From assembly GCA_022496185.1 (NCBI GenBank), contig WTXG01000107.1, positions 1-64,000 of the forward strand: 64,000 nucleotides of DNA, read 5' to 3'. The stretch comes from Multifurca ochricompacta (Eukaryota > Basidiomycota > Agaricomycetes > Russulales > Russulaceae). Positions 12,457 to 22,920 of this stretch are shown piece by piece; position 1 is the stretch's first letter, and each line of letters begins with the position of its first letter. A program made the translations under genes and the position numbers. The notes beneath the pieces were generated by a model. The model ran no database searches, had not been told where the DNA came from, and was given only the letters and a program-made list of their open reading frames with translations.

Positions 12457-12995
12457 CAAGAGCAAATGGACAAGAAGAAATTGCGCAACTATTATCGAAA
12501 TAGAGTGTAACCCATGCCAGGATTGCTCCATGAGTGTACGTACGCTCCCATTTGGCTAATATGAACTAATGGAGGGTTCTCAGTTGCTATACGGAGCAGG
12601 GTACACCTTACTGATGGCGAGTAGGGGAGAAATGGTATCTTTTTGTTTGGATCCCCAATGTATCAGTGTTTTGTTTTGTTAGTTATGTTATGTCTTAGGG
12701 AGGGGCCGTGTTAAAATTGAATTCTGAACTGCGTCATTGTCGCGAAACGCTGTATATAAAAAAAATCTGATCAGCGGCCAGTTGGCTATCTTCACAAGAT
12801 CATGAATGTAGTACTGCCGCAAGCCTAATGTTGGGGCTCGAGGGACTTATCTGCCTCAAAAGCAAAGACGTTTTCGATCAATATTTCCAAAGGAAAGCCA
12901 TGTGCTTAAAAATGGTGACAAAAGTGGCGATGATGGGAAGAACCACAAATAAAGGCATCAATCAACTATGAGAGCAGCACTACACGCCACCACTT
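12457..12995. other. 3' flank of STAND gene B, no gene seen
   Basis: This 540-bp stretch is shared with the 3' flank of C (46,122-46,604), and its first about 350 bp with A (4,578-4,852, inverted). The remaining ankyrin-coding bases of the frameshifted gene lie at 12,457-12,502. No other open frame or RNA gene is apparent. Confidence 0.6.
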
Positions 12996-14222
12996 TTATT
13001 TGACTTCCCACGTCCGTTTCCGCGCAGTACTGACCGACTGCATACGTCTCTGTCTGAATGCCCGTCGCGCCTCCTTCTCCTTCTCGGAAAGCCGCGCCCA
13101 GCGAGCTATCAAAGCGCCACCACTTCCTGAGGTTCGGGACATGTCAGATCCGACTGAAGTCGCTGACGATACCATCGACGATGACGACGATGACAAGTGT
13201 CGATGGCGCGAACCATGCTGTCTCTTCGTAGACGTTGTACGACGGCCTCCAACGCCAATGCGCGGGACATGTGGCGTCGGTGGGAGGTGTGGTAGGCGCG
13301 GCGGTATTAGGGATGATGAGGGCAGAGGCGACCACAGAGGCGACGGCAGAGACAGCGGGGCGGCACGGATGCCTACGGAGGTTGGGACCAGGACTTTGGT
13401 AATTCCGAAGCTATTACTACTGGTGTGGGTGGTAGGCGGAGCGAAGGAATCCGGGACCCCGCGGAAGTGCACGATACCCGCACCCTCGCGCGTCTCTTCG
13501 AGCGTCCATGGCTTCGAGGCCATTGATGCCATCGATGCGGCGCGGGAGATGGCCGGCACGGTAGTTTGCCAATCGTAAGTCGCCGCTAGACTGGAGCGGT
13601 CGCGGACGCGGGCGCTTGCGGGAGCTCCAGTCGTCAATACGCCGAGGGCGCTCGCAAAGTTATTCCGTAACGAGTTGCGCCAGGTTTCAATTTGTCCTCT
13701 TTCGGAAGAACGCTCTAGGCGTTCTTTCCATCGATTATTATTCAACGGTGCTGTGGTGGTGATAGGGGCTGGCGGGGGCCGAGGGAGAGGTAGCTGGGGA
13801 GGAGGTTTTGAATGCGGTTCTGGAGGTGGCGTCGGCACAATCCAAAATACGTCGAGACCGGATCCATTCAGGCTCAAGTACCGCGGCTTAAGCATCGCAC
13901 TGGACTGAAGAGGGGTGCCGACGTGGTCAAGCGCCGTTGGTGGTCGACTCGACTCGTCTCCAGAAGTGAGGATGTCGCCAGCGACGAGATTAGCGACTCG
14001 CAATGAACCAACGTCTTGCATGAGGCCAGGCACGCTCGTGTCGGAATGACGCAATTCCAACGGAAGTGGACGTACGGTGGGGTATGGACCATGCGTAAAC
14101 GGAGACATGAGTGCCAGCTCTGGGAGGTGGGGCTGTTTGACCGCTCCATGTGATGAAAGAAAGTTGGTCGTGCTGCGCCGCGGCTCGCCAACGTCACTAT
14201 CGCCCACTGGCTGCCACCAAGA
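12996..14222 (-). pseudogene. 5'-truncated copy of the single-pass membrane protein gene
   Basis: The minus-strand frame is almost identical to the cytoplasmic tail of the gene at 46,605-48,920 (Pro/Ser-rich, ending KRTWEVK). It lacks the ectodomain, the transmembrane helix and all upstream exons, because the duplicated block ends at 14,222. Beyond that point the frame continues only into repeat DNA. Without the membrane anchor and native promoter it is probably not a functional gene, although the frame itself is undamaged. Confidence 0.8.
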
Positions 14223-14385
14223 GCTCACCCAACTCTCCCCCACCACTGACATCCCTAAAGTGGTAAACTTCTCACACGACTCAGATTTGTAATAATATTT
14301 ATTTTTAAAAGGAAAATTATTGAAAATATCATTACAAATCAAAGTCATGTGACATGTAGACAAAAGGAAAGTTATTGATCTCTTT

Positions 14386-14426
<41 letters not shown>

Positions 14427-14641
14427 AATTTATTCATGCTTCAGGGTGTGTTCTAAATCACACAGTTACTACAGTATAGAGCAGCTATTGAGAGGGCAGT
14501 GTTAACTACTAATGAATGCAGCCTGAGGTTAGATAATTGAAACTACCTAAAGTGGTAGTTATAATTCATAGTGTTTAAAAGTCCAGTCCATTGGACTGAA
14601 AAAAGACTGCAAACCAGACCAGACTGGACTGATGGCAACTG
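14223..14641. repeat. Repeat cluster at the duplication breakpoint, with a T/A homopolymer run
   Basis: The segment opens with the same C-rich and TTTGTAATAATATTT foldback sequence found at 8,455-8,560, in the same orientation. It continues with about 10 T followed by about 31 A (14,382-14,423), and an inverted copy of the CTACC..GGTAG repeat (14,514-14,562). 14,575-14,641 holds short self-complementary motifs (AGTCCAGTCC-ATT-GGACTG). No gene is seen. Confidence 0.6.
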
Positions 14642-14803
14642 TAGGGCTGCGCACTGTCTGTTTTACAGTGATGGCCATCCATTTGACAGTAATAAGACAG
14701 GTATGGCTGACCTGTCCACTGTCCATTTTTTGTACTCACTGGATCACTGATGGGTACAGTACAGGTACGGGTACAGCTGTTTATGGTATATGGTAGTAGA
14801 CAG
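14642..14803 (+). mobile_element. Left-end fragment of an H3-type hAT-like element
   Basis: It starts TAGGGCTGCGCACTG and matches 2,533-2,690, the left end of the complete H3 element, through GTAGTAGACAG. It is then interrupted by the E-family element beginning at 14,804. The rest of this H3 copy is not found on the far side, which suggests a later deletion. Confidence 0.7.
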
Positions 14804-14914
14804 TAGTGATTGTCAAGGGTTTTCATACCCGCATGGGTAAGTGCCACAGGTTTTGCTGGGTATGGGTATGGGTATATGGCTCCCAACCCATGGAAACCCA
14901 TACCTGTGTGGTGG

Positions 14915-15810
14915 TGTTACGAACCCCACTGCGTCGTCTTGTTTCTTCTTTCCCTTCACGTGACACACTGTTTGACCCCGCTTGTTCTTTGTTGACCATG
15001 TTGTGACCCCCTTTGTGCATCTTTGTTCCTTATCTTTGACCCGGGCTGTGCTTATCTCTGACTTGTATCTTACACAAGGACTCTTACATATTTTCCCACC
15101 AGAATCACGACTATACCGGATCTGTCTACGTATATTCTCACCTGGCCCACACTGACTCCGTTCCCCATTCAGACATATTACGACTTCGTTGATACATCAG
15201 GTATGATACTCCGATTCAGACTCCGACCTCTATTACGTATATAAGGCCTGCCTAGATAGCCTGTATGCCTGAGACTCGACTTCTTAATCGACTTGGTGCA
15301 TTACCTTCTGGGTGATCTCTAAAGACCCGACTCTTGAATCATCTCAGTGCTTTTGGCACTTTTCCGCTCACCGGTACTAAGGGATTAGCTCCTTAGTATT
15401 GACTTCTCATCCGAACTCTGTGTACTTGAAAGACAGTGCACACCTGACTTCGTAGTTTTGCTACGTGATGTCGGAAATGGATCAATATGGCCAGGTTGGA
15501 TCAATCGCTAAGTGTGTGGTACTAACAAGTGAGTTGTGTGTTGTGCAGTAGCACACGGACTGCATTTCACCTTCCTGTGAATAGTTTGATACCTTACTTG
15601 ATTAGACACAATCCTTCTGAATCTTGGTTACTATAAGCACACTCGTTTACAGTATTTAAAGGACGCTTTTATTGTACAGTTCACTTCAGTTCTGACCATC
15701 ATAACTGAATTACAACTACCATTCTAGGTAGTTTGGATTATCTAACCTCAGGCTGCATTCTTTATGCGACTTGTCACATGTTGTGCCAAACGCCTGCACC
15801 AGGCGTTACA
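14915..15810 (+). repeat. 5' LTR of G3 with a 0.3-kb insertion
   Basis: It runs from TGTTACGAACCCC to CAGGCGTTACA. The intact 3' LTR of the same element is 595 bp; this copy is longer because an unrelated segment of about 300 bp (15,466-15,770) sits between GCTACG and CGACTTGTC. A TATA box (GTATATAAGG) lies at about 15,237-15,246. The transcript start is expected about 30 bp downstream, near GAGACTCGACTT (15,271-15,282). Confidence 0.88.
15466..15770 (+). mobile_element. About 300-bp insert in the G3 5' LTR, LTR-like
   Basis: It is absent from the 3' LTR and from both LTRs of G1. It begins TGATGTCGGAAATGG, contains a possible TATA stretch (TATTTAAAGG) and the motif TTCACTTCAGTTCTGACC (related to 4,222-4,252), and ends with the CTACC..GGTAG repeat. 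The flanks TACG and TATG could be a target duplication changed at a CpG, but exact ends are uncertain. Its class is unresolved; a copia-type solo LTR is possible. Confidence 0.5.
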
Positions 15811-15812
15811 TT

Positions 15813-15824
15813 AAGTCGAGTCTC
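15813..15824 (+). other. Self-priming primer binding site of G3
   Basis: AAGTCGAGTCTC, two bases after the LTR end, is the exact reverse complement of GAGACTCGACTT (15,271-15,282) inside the same LTR, about where the mRNA should begin. This is the arrangement known from Tf1, where the 5' end of the mRNA folds back to prime reverse transcription. No sequence beginning TGG, as needed to pair with a tRNA 3' CCA, is present here. G1 has the same site with 11 matching bases. Confidence 0.7.
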
Positions 15825-16405
15825 TCCCCACCGTGGCTTCATCCAGCCGCAGTCAGACCTTGCACAACGAAGAACTCATCGACCGCCGAGATGAGGATAA
15901 CCTTTCACAACAAGTCCTTGGCTCTGCCATCTGGAAAGATTTTGAAACCGAGTTTGGATACTATGTCTATCACGACGACCAGTACCAGCCAGTTGAATAT
16001 GATGAACAGAAATGAGTCTGGTACCATATCTGTTACTCTAGAAGCCATCATTCCTGGGTCACCACAGGACCTGCCCCACCAGAGTATGGTTTAGGACCGT
16101 GGAGAGAGAACCCTCCAGCCATCATCACAGACTCCGAAACAGAAGAATATATCGAAGAAAGCAGTGAAGACGCACAAGTCATAGCCCCTAGTTTTACGGC
16201 TCAGACAGTTGCACCCGAGAGTACTATGTTCAGAACATCTGCTTTAGTCTCTCCCCAGATCACATGACAGACCTCAGACACCCCGACCCTCACGTACCCA
16301 ACAATGTCGACCATTGCTGCACAGTTACCAGACCCCGCTCCGATTATCCCTGCTCCAAACCTCCCTCCCCCATCAGGACACCTTATGGGGGTCCTGCCAA
16401 CCACA

Positions 16406-16627
16406 TGTTGGCTAAACATGCACCCCGATCAAGGGACCTTAAACAGGACCCTGGCTCACACACTAGAAAAGAAATGGCCACATTGGGGATTGAACCCAAG
16501 ACCTCTGGACAAGCTGGGTCCGGTGCTCTAAACCACTGAGCTACACGGCCTCAGGTTCATAGTGGTACACAACCTCCTATATGAGGTCATGCAGAGTTGC
16601 ATCATGTGACACCTGACTGTGTCAACA
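16406..16627 (-). mobile_element. 222-bp TG...CA element carrying a tRNA-like segment
   Basis: It is inserted into the G3 gag (absent from G1). Ends are TGTTGGC and GTCAACA, so it reads TG...CA on both strands. The flanks CCACA (16,401-16,405) and CCACG (16,628-16,632) form a 5-bp target duplication with one CpG-to-CpA change. TG...CA ends and a 5-bp duplication point to an LTR-type origin, yet 75 bp inside read as a tRNA on the minus strand. Confidence 0.65.
16476..16550 (-). tRNA. tRNA-like sequence, degenerate (apparent AGC anticodon)
   Basis: The minus strand gives a 7-bp acceptor stem (GGCCGTG/TGTGGCC, with wobble pairs), a D arm GCTC/GAGC containing the A-box motif TAGCTCAGTGG, and a T arm TTGGG-TTCAATC-CCCAA with a good B box. 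TTTT follows 3 nt downstream like a Pol III terminator. The anticodon arm is imperfect: 4 bp plus a mismatch, loop CCAGCTT with C rather than T before the anticodon. It may be a decayed tRNA or a tRNA-derived module; a working tRNA is unlikely. Confidence 0.45.
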
Positions 16628-16673
16628 CCACGTTCACCGGTGATCGATCTCAGAGCAAAAAGTTCATGCTCGA

Positions 16674-17262
16674 TGTTACGTCCAGTGCGGGACGTTCCAC
16701 ACGACTTGTGTGACAGCGTGCTAAGCGGGTTCGGATAAGAGACCAACAAGATCCCTTGGAGTTTAGAGGTTATGAGTCAACGTCCAAGAGGCTGTACTCT
16801 AAGACGATGTTGAGCGGAAGGTGCCGAAAGCACTGAGACAGGCAGACGTCAAGAGACAAAGGGGAAGTCCAGAAGACAAGCACCGATGTATTCAATAAGT
16901 CGAGTCTGAGGTCTACAAGGTAGCTACAGTGGGCTTATATACGTAATCAAGTGGGCGTCTAAAGATAAGATAAACTAGAGTCATGTGGGCCCAAATATAC
17001 GAAAGCGGAGGGCGTAAAGCCACGCTTCTGATAGGGAATTAAGTAAGTGTCCGGTCATAAAGATAAAGGATAAGAGATAAGCAATGGTAGGTCAAACATA
17101 AGTACAGCGATACAAACAGAAACAAAGACAGTCATGGGGAAGGGAGCAGGGCACGTGAGGGATCCCACGATGGAGACGTGATCTGGTAGTGGAGAGTAGG
17201 CAGCAAGGAGGGGTCGTCGTTGGGTAGGAAGAAAAAGACAGGAAGAGACGGGGTTTGTAACA
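16674..17262 (-). repeat. Solo LTR, family B, in the G3 gag
   Basis: 589 bp, on the minus strand TGTTACAAACCCC...GGACGTAACA, with a perfect 5-bp duplication CTCGA on both sides (16,669-16,673 and 17,263-17,267). On the minus strand it has a TATA box (ACGTATATAAG) followed by CAGACTCGACTT, like the G-family LTR, so it is a related but distinct family. A second solo copy is at 31,606-32,195. Solo LTRs arise by recombination between the two LTRs of an element. Confidence 0.9.
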
Positions 17263-17540
17263 CTCGAGTTCGAGACGTTCAAAAACTTTAATCATGACGT
17301 CCCACAAATCATGAACCCTTTCCAACGAACCAACCTCTTCCTCTTGCTTATCAGAGGGGATTCCGTCGATGATTGGACAATGGAGCAGATCGAATGGCTG
17401 AACAATAGAGTTACAGCTGGAACCAGAACCACAGACGAGGATCTGTGGGATACAGTGGCACAAAGATTTAAAGACACCTTCACAGATGGGCAGGCCAAAC
17501 AGAAGGCCGCCAGAGAATTGAAGTCCCTGAAGATGGAAAG

Positions 17541-18131
17541 TGTAACGCCTGGTGTGGGCGTTCATCACGACGTGTGATAAGTCGCGTAGCAAAACTACGA
17601 AGTCAGGTGTGTACTGTCTTTCAAGTACACGGAGTTCGAGTGAGAAGTCGGTACCAAGGAGCTAATCCCTTAGTATTGGTGAGCGGAAGAGTGCCAGAAG
17701 CACTGAGATGATTCAAGAGTCGGGTCTTAGGAATCACCCAGAAGGTAATGCACCAAGTCGATTAAGAAGTTGAGTCTAAGGCATACAGGCTATCTAGGCA
17801 GGCCTTATATACGTAATAGAGGTCAGAGTCTGAATCGGAGTAACGTACTCGATGTATCAACGAAGTTGTAATCTATCCTAAAAGGGGACGGAGTTGAGTG
17901 GGCCAGATGAGAATATACGTAGACGGATCCAGTATAGTCACGATTCTGGTGGGAAAATGCGTAAGAGTTCTGAGGTAAAACATGAGTCATAGATAAGTAA
18001 AAAGTCGAGTCAGAGATAAGGAACAAATATGCACAAAGGAAGTCATAATACAGTCAACAAGGGGCAAACAGAGCCAAACGAAGTGTCACGTGATGAAAAG
18101 AAAGCAAGATGATACAACGGGGTTTGTAACA
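17541..18131 (-). repeat. 3' LTR of G1
   Basis: 591 bp, reading TGTTACAAACCCCG...GGCGTTACA on the minus strand. It is directly preceded (minus strand) by the polypurine tract ending GGGGGTAA. Confidence 0.93.
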
Positions 18132-18162
18132 TTACCCCCTTTTTAAGTCCTAGCAGAGCCAG

Positions 18163-21100
18163 CTAGATTGGCATACCGTCATCATCCTGGACCAAGGAGA
18201 GGTAGTCGTCTGCTATGGCGTAGTGGTCCACATCGTAGTTCTCCTTTTCTTCGTCGGTGGGGCAAACGTGTGTTCATAGAAAACTGTAGGGCCCCCGTCT
18301 CCCACAGCGAAAGCAGCCATCGTAAACATGGCAGTCGATCTCTCGATGACTGGCATTATGGGAGAGACATTTGCTGCACCATCCTGAGGGGTTCTGGACG
18401 GTTGGGGCTTGCGTGAGTCGCTGGAATAAGCATTGGCAACTCCAGTGCGAAGTACTTTGGCAGTGCCGGCATCGCTTTGCAGCCTTGGGGCAACACCAGC
18501 TGAGGTGGTACTTGCTGCTACAGCGCCAGCAAAGCTTACCGTCGGGGTTTTCATGGAGGCATGGCATTTCAAAGCAGTGTGGGTTGAGCCGAGGCACGAG
18601 GTCGAGGCGGCGACGAGGGAGTGGTCGCGCAAAAATGTCGGCGTACCGTTCGGAAATAATCTGGTACGCCTCCCCTTTCTCCAACCTCGTCCTGATGCTT
18701 GCCAGGTGATGTTCTATATCGAAAACCCCTCGGTTAATTTTTACCATTTGCCGTTCGTAGTTGCGGCGCTGCATCTCCAGGTTATCCCTAAGTGCCTGGA
18801 ACTTGTGGAGGCGTGCAATCTCAGCGGTTAGTCATGGCATTCGCAGGTCCCGAAGCACCTCATTGATCGCGAAGGCGCGTGGGTTGTGGGCCGAGAGGTG
18901 TTGCAAGTGTTCGGGCCCTAGGACGTAATGCAGCCGGTCGACATTCTTCTCTTCAAGATAAACTGGGGCCCCATAAATGGGCCCTCCTTTCTCTAAACAT
19001 CCAGCTACATCCATACCTTTGTTGGTGTAGTAAATGTATTTGGCCACCTCCGTAGTGCCGTCATTCTTGGTCGATGGGATCATAAGTGGAAAGTAGAACT
19101 GTGAGCTGGGGTCATTGGGGAAGAAAGGGAATTCGGGGGATTTGTCACCGAAGTCTACGTCGATCAGGTCGTTGGGATGGGGATGTTCGGGCAGATTAAA
19201 ATCTTCGTCGATGTCGATGATTCTGTCCCCTTGGGCCACTTGGGCGGTCGCATCGTAGTCAATAGGAGAAAGTGGGCGAGAAGGAGGATGCACAGGAGTA
19301 AGTACGGGAAACGCATCGATGGCGGCGGAGGCGTGGATCTTAGACGATGACATGGGTGAGTTTCTGATCAGTCGTGGGGGGAGAGCTGTTCCGCAACTCG
19401 TATTTTCTCCGGCTCTTTATCTGCCTCTGGGTGGCATCTATAGAAGTCTTCGATGAGTTTGGGTGCAAAGACATCTGCAGCAGGTTCCCATGAGCTGTCA
19501 GCATCTGGGAATCCCTTCCATTTGATCAAGTAATGGAGTCTTCAATTATGTCCTCGACCCTTCCATTTGGCGTCGGCAATACGTTCCACTTCCCATTCCA
19601 GTTCTCCGTCGACGAGGTCAGGGGGAGGTCTGGGAAAATTCTGTCCATGAATAGCGGTTTCCTTGTACGGCGTTAGAAGGCTAGCATGGAAGATGGGGTG
19701 TATCTTCCAGGTGGCAGGTAATGTGAGTTTGTATGTAACGTCTGAGAGCTTCTGTTCAATTACAAAGGGGCTGTGGCGTCTGGGAGCTAGTTTCGCCGTT
19801 GGATGTGATGTATGGATGTGGCACCCTTCTAGCCAGACCTGGTCCCTGACCTGATAGGGTGTAAACTTGGTGGGCTTCTCAGCCAGGGTCCTTTGTGCCT
19901 TCTGAAGATTTCTACTGGCCGATTCCTGTATCTCCTCCCATTGGTCGATATGCTGTGTCACAGATGGTACATTCGTGGGTTTGTCTGTCCATGTAGTGCG
20001 AGGGTTCCACCCCATAATGAGAGAGAAGGGAGTGGTCTTCGTCGTTCCATTTGGCCAGCTGTTGTGTGCAAACTCTGCCGTCGCCAGCCACTCTGCCCAG
20101 TCGTTCTGTCGTTCATTGCACCAAAATCGAAGGTATTGTTCTAGCCACTGGTTTGTTCGTTCCGACTGTCCATCTGTCTGAGGGTGGTATGTGGTGGATA
20201 TGTTCTGCTGAATGTCGAGACGTTTGCAGAGTGCTCGGGCGAACATGGAGGCAAATTGTGGGTCTCGGTCGGAAATAATCTTCTGTGGCAGTCCATAATG
20301 GCGATAGACGTGATCTAGGTATAGTTTCGCAACTCCTTCCGCTGATATTGTCTCATTACAGGGGATGAAGAGGGCAGCCTTTGAATAGTCGTGGTCCATA
20401 ATGGTGAGTATCAAGTCGTATCCTTGTGACCGTGGGAGTTTGACAATGAAGTCCATGGTGATGGTCTGAAAGGGAGCTGTTGCAATTGGCGTAATGGGCG
20501 AAAGTGCCGGCGGTCTTGGGTGAGTGTTTACTTTATTTGCCTGGCATTCTGCGCATCCCTTGACATATGCTTCTACATCTTTCTTCATGTTTGGCCACCA
20601 ATAATCTCGTTTGGCAAGGGCGTATGTGTTTGCAATTCCAGGGTGTCCTGCAGAGGGAAGGTCGTGGTGAAAATGGATCACCCCCCTCTTAATGTTGTCA
20701 CCACCGGTGACAACCAATTGATCGCCGTCTTTCCACCAGAGGCCGTCTTTCATCTTTATGTTATGCGGCTCTGCCCAGGATTTGCACAGTTCCTGGTTCA
20801 TGTTCTGTGTCACTTGGGCCCATAAATCCATGTCATGGAGGCTGACCACAGCGGTCTTCACGAAGACATCTTCTGGTAAAACGACGATATTGTCATTGTC
20901 ATTTTCCCCTTCATCTCGTCCGGTTGGTCTGGACAGGGCATCAGCTCGTGCATTACGAGCGCCAGGTAGGTGCTTGAGTGTGAAGTTGTATTCTTCAAGC
21001 TCCAAGACTTCTCGTGCTATCCATCGACTGATCTTATGCGGTTCTCTCCAGTACAAGAGGTTGGAGTGGTCGGTATAGATGATGGTCTTGTGCGGAGATC

Positions 21101-22920
21101 TGGCCAGGTACGGTCGCCAATGTCGTAATGCTTTAATGATAGCCAATAGCTCTCTGTCCCAAATGTCATAATTCTTTCCGCTGGTGAGAACGTTTCCGAG
21201 TAGAATGCGACAGGATGAAGAATCCCTCCGGTATCTCCTTGTGACAAGACTGCGCCATTGGCATACATGGAGGCATCAACCTCCAGTTCGAAGGGTTTGG
21301 TTAGGTCGGGTTGGATAAGAACCGGTTCGGAACTGATTATTGTTTTTATCTGGTCAAATGCCTTTTGTTGTAGTTCGTCCCAGTGCCAGGGCATGTCCTT
21401 TTTCAACAAGTCATTCAGTGGCCAGGCAATAGCTGAAAATCCCTTGACAAAGCGTCAATAGAAATTGCAAAATCCAATGAACGATCTGACGTCTTTGGTA
21501 CATTGAGGGGCAGTCCATTCTCGAATGCCTTGCACTTTTACAGGGTCCATGCGCACTTGCCCCCCTCCAGGATAACACCTAGATATTCGACGGTCTTTTG
21601 TTTGAAGGAACATTTGGCAGGTTTCAAATAGAGGTCATGTTTTGCCAGGATTTCTAGTACTTCGTGGACTCGGGCTCGGTGATGGTGAATGTCGTCTTTT
21701 GTGGCTACCAGGATATCATCCATATATACTACGACCTCTTCTGTAAGGATCAGGTCTCGGAAAATGTGGTTCATCATGGCCTGGAAGGTTGCCGGTGAAT
21801 TCGTTAAGCCAAAGAACATAATGTTGGGTTTGAAGAGTCCTTGATTGGTCTTGAAGGCGGCTTTGGGCTGGTCGCCTTCTCGGATGCGAATGTTATTGTA
21901 TCCCCAACGAACGTCCATTTTTGAGAATAGGGCTTTATCATGCATTTTGTCGACGATTTCCGAGATTAGAGGAAGTGGGTAGTTGTTTTTCACCGTGAGT
22001 TCATTAATCCGTCTGTAGTCCTGTACCGGTCGCAGTTTCCTGTCCTTCTTTTTAATGAAAAAGAAGGGTGATGCATAAGGCAAGTTGGAAGGTCGTATAT
22101 ATCCTTTTGCCAGGTGTTCCTCCAGGAAAGCAGAAAGCGCTTCCTTTTCTGGTTGTGAGAGGGGATAGATCTTACAGTCCACCGATTGTGGGGCTCCCAG
22201 GACGAAATCAATAGCATGGTCCCAAGGTCGAGAAGGGGGGAAGTGTTGCGATTCTTCCTCTGAGAAGACCTTCCAATGTCGGTGATATTCTGCTGGGACT
22301 ACTTCTTCAAACGTTCTTTCTGGATTCTTCTGTGCCTCTGCCTGGGCCAGTTCTGATGCTTTTGTGACATAACAATATACCTGATCCACAGGTTCTACAT
22401 CACTCCAGGTGATGGCCGATCCCATGACAATAGCATGGGTGAGAGGGTGTCGTGCAGCATAGTCGTATCCCAGGGACGTAATGATGACCGGGTAGAAATC
22501 TTTATCCATAGTGGCTTCTGCCCAGTTGATTTTGGGCTCAAATGCTGCCAACCACGGGTATCCTAGAACCATGTCCTCCTCTCCTAGATCCGTAATGAGG
22601 AAATGAAGTTGCTTCGTTCGTTCCCCAACTTGTACTTCCAAATCACAACAATGTGTGATTTTCCCAGCTTTGTTAGCTGTCCCATCTATGTTCCAAATGT
22701 TCTTTTCTTGGGGGAGTAACTGTGTCCCCAATCCTAGTGTTCTCTGGAGTCGTTGGCTGATGAAATTGTCTGTAGCTCCAGAGTCGATCAAGATTTGTCT
22801 GTCGGCCGTCTTCTGTTTGGTTTCAAAATGTACTGGTATTTTTAACGATTTGAAACGACTAGTGTACACAGAAGTTACATGGAGTGCTCTTGCCCAGGCC
22901 GATGGGGTTGAGCCGATCAA
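18163..22920 (-). pseudogene. G1 Pol: protease, RT, RNase H, integrase, chromodomain, Cys-rich tail
   Basis: On the minus strand: aspartic protease LIDSGATDNF, RT with YMDD (about 21,713-21,735), RNase H (DASMYANGA, then YTDHSNLLYW), integrase HHCC finger (GHPGIANTYALAKRDYWWP...CAECQANK) and DDE core ([30 protein letters not shown]), then a chromodomain (WKGRGHN...LIKWKGFPDAD). An acidic region and a Cys-rich tail with CCHC knuckles follow to a TAG at 18,163. Breaks: 1-bp loss in a G run near 21,567, TGA near 21,455, 1-bp loss near 21,172, TGA at 19,542, 1-bp loss near 19,370, TGA at 18,832 and 18,274. Pol overlaps gag by 4 nt in the -1 frame. Confidence 0.9.

Larger units (their letters stand above)
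8877..14222 (+). repeat. Segmental duplication, copy 1 (partner 42,468-47,830)
   Basis: The block begins with sequence ending TTACGCGTGCAAAC upstream of STAND gene B and runs through the gene, its 3' flank and 1.2 kb of a membrane-protein gene. It stops abruptly after GCTGCCACCAAG at 14,222. The partner continues through the membrane-protein gene without a break, so this copy is the derived, truncated one. The distal membrane-gene segment is nearly identical between copies, while the STAND segment differs much more. Confidence 0.9.

Noticed and set aside
16476..16550. Functional tRNA-Ala gene
   Set aside because: The anticodon stem has a mismatch, the base before the anticodon is C instead of T, and the sequence lies inside a mobile insert in a dead gag gene.
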